DNA from: Palsa-461 sp963768185
GTDB taxonomy: Bacteria > Actinomycetota > Acidimicrobiia > Acidimicrobiales > RAAP-2
Length of the DNA: 64,000 nucleotides
Direction: 5' to 3'
Assembly (NCBI GenBank): GCA_963768185.1
Contig: CAVYGS010000004.1
Coordinates: forward strand, 930,001-994,000
Positions 63,043 to 64,000 of this stretch are shown here, piece by piece (position 1 is the stretch's first letter; every line of letters begins with the position of its first letter). The notes below the pieces were generated by a model that saw nothing but the letters and a program-made list of their open reading frames with translations, had not been told where the DNA came from and ran no database searches. A program made the position numbers and the translations under genes.

Positions 63043-63927
63043 GTGCCACTGTCCGCCGACTACATCGCCCGGGAGACCGCCACCAACCTCTGGCGGAACC
63101 GCCTCATGACGATCGCCGCGGTGCTCACGGTCGCCGTCTCCTTGGCTCTGGTCGGTGCGGCACTGCTGCTCAAGCAGGGTGCCTCCAATGCCGAGACCTA
63201 CTGGCAGCGCGGTACCCAGGTCACGGTGTGGATGAAGCCGACGGCCAGCCACACCGAGAGTCAGGCGATCGGGAGCGAGCTCACGCAGCTCCCCTATGTC
63301 CACGCCTGCAGTTACCACACCCAGCTCGATGACTTCCGCGAAGCGAAGACACTCCTCTCTCCGGGCGAGTTCCAGGCGCTGACCGTCGGCACGACCCCAG
63401 CCTCTTACCGCTGCACGCCGAACCAGCCCCAGTATGCGACGGCCGTCTACAACCGCTTCAACGGCCAGCCCGGCGTGCTGAAGGTCTCCGCGCCGTTCTC
63501 GCAGATCCACACGATGGAGGAGACCATCACGGTGCTCCAGTGGGTCTTCCTCTCCGTCGCGTTGGTGCTGCTGCTCTCGGCCGGTGTCCTCATCTTGAAC
63601 ACCATCCGAATGGCGATCTTCGCCAGGCGGCGCGAGGTGTCGGTTATGAAGCTCGTCGGCGCCACCAACTGGTTCATCCGGCTGCCGTTCATGTCCGAAG
63701 GCCTGATCCAGGGCCTCATCGGCTCGGTCGTCGCGGCCGCCGCGGTCTTTGGCCTGCACGCGTTGCTCAACAGCTTCGCCAACCCCGACCAACCGGGCAC
63801 GGTGCTGTACCAGATGCGCCTCTCGGGATGGGAGCTCTTCGGCACCGACGCCGTGGTGATCGTGATCGGCGTGCTGATCGGCTCGGTCGGCTCAGCGGTC
63901 GCCATCCGGCGGTTCCTCGACGTCTGA
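63043..63927 (+). CDS. ftsX: Cell-division protein FtsX
   Basis: Membrane partner of FtsE, 294 residues. Four helices are visible: about 22-45 after ETATNLWRNRLMTIAAVL, then a large outer domain (about 45-165) containing VTVWMKPTAS, and three helices near 175-200, 225-245 and 265-290. WVFLSVALVLLLSAGVLILNTIR and RRREVSVMKLVGATNWFIRLPF (key REVSVMKLVGATNWFIRLP) are family marks. GTG at 63043. After its stop the window's last 70 bases hold nothing I can call. Confidence 0.94.
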   Translation: MPLSADYIARETATNLWRNRLMTIAAVLTVAVSLALVGAALLLKQGASNAETYWQRGTQVTVWMKPTASHTESQAIGSELTQLPYVHACSYHTQLDDFREAKTLLSPGEFQALTVGTTPASYRCTPNQPQYATAVYNRFNGQPGVLKVSAPFSQIHTMEETITVLQWVFLSVALVLLLSAGVLILNTIRMAIFARRREVSVMKLVGATNWFIRLPFMSEGLIQGLIGSVVAAAAVFGLHALLNSFANPDQPGTVLYQMRLSGWELFGTDAVVIVIGVLIGSVGSAVAIRRFLDV

Positions 63928-64000
63928 GTCGGTCACTCTCCGTCACCGCCGAATCCGGTGCGCGCGGACTTGGGACCATCCCCAAACTGCCTGGTCCCAG

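Overview
The window is high-GC DNA read in dense, often overlapping operons. Its gene set fits Actinomycetota: homodimeric AceE, secA-prfB-ftsE-ftsX order, GTG/TTG starts, -10 boxes almost touching start codons, a DUF2510 protein. I suspect class Acidimicrobiia from the overall gene order, but that is inference; there is no rRNA or tRNA in the window to test it.

Layout. 1-12.6 kb: the 3' part of a GGDEF-EAL gene, aceE, rnhA, an SDR, an aldo/keto reductase, then lpdA-E2-lipB-lipA, i.e. most of the pyruvate dehydrogenase complex with its lipoylation enzymes. 12.7-22.9 kb: a same-strand operon of lower GC with a branched-chain-type ABC importer (binding protein, a LivH-LivM-LivG fusion, LivF), an unrecognised 427-residue protein, an alpha/beta hydrolase, an HpcH/HpaI-type aldolase, a seven-repeat EPTP/EAR beta-propeller and a LigI-like amidohydrolase, with a clear promoter and three dyads upstream. 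22.9-25.7 kb: a LysR regulator and an FAD aromatic monooxygenase. 25.7-34.5 kb: a phenylacetate catabolic cluster (paaABCDE; paaG-paaR-paaK; divergent paaZ) with two copies of one 18-bp TetR-type operator. 34.5-42.1 kb: a DUF2510 membrane protein, metH divergent from a cobalamin adenosyltransferase, pepA, and a small insertion carrying a DUF488 gene and a divergent partner, flanked by duplicated pepA 3' ends. 42.1-57.4 kb: a lipoprotein, SDR, nitroreductase, rhodanese-MoeB fusion, methylmalonyl-CoA mutase large subunit, HD-GYP protein, M20 hydrolase, biotin-dependent carboxylase alpha subunit divergent from birA, then rmlB-rmlD-glycosyltransferase. 58-64 kb: secA, prfB, ftsE, ftsX.

How genes work together. 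aceE, E2, lpdA and lipBA make lipoylated pyruvate dehydrogenase. PaaK activates phenylacetate, PaaABCDE epoxidises it, PaaG isomerises and PaaZ opens and oxidises the ring; PaaR probably represses both transcription units. The adjoining liv/aldolase/propeller operon looks like uptake plus ring-fragment or dicarboxylate catabolism, substrate unknown. metH, the adenosyltransferase and the mutase form a cobalamin theme, and carboxylase plus BirA a biotin theme.

Sequence quality. Seven genes (E2, lipA, the FAD monooxygenase, paaE, the HD-GYP gene, the carboxylase, secA twice) are broken by shifts of one or two bases in C/G-rich strings while conserved protein continues in another frame. Essential secA being hit twice argues for uncorrected sequencing or assembly indels rather than real pseudogenes. 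Coordinates for these genes span both parts.
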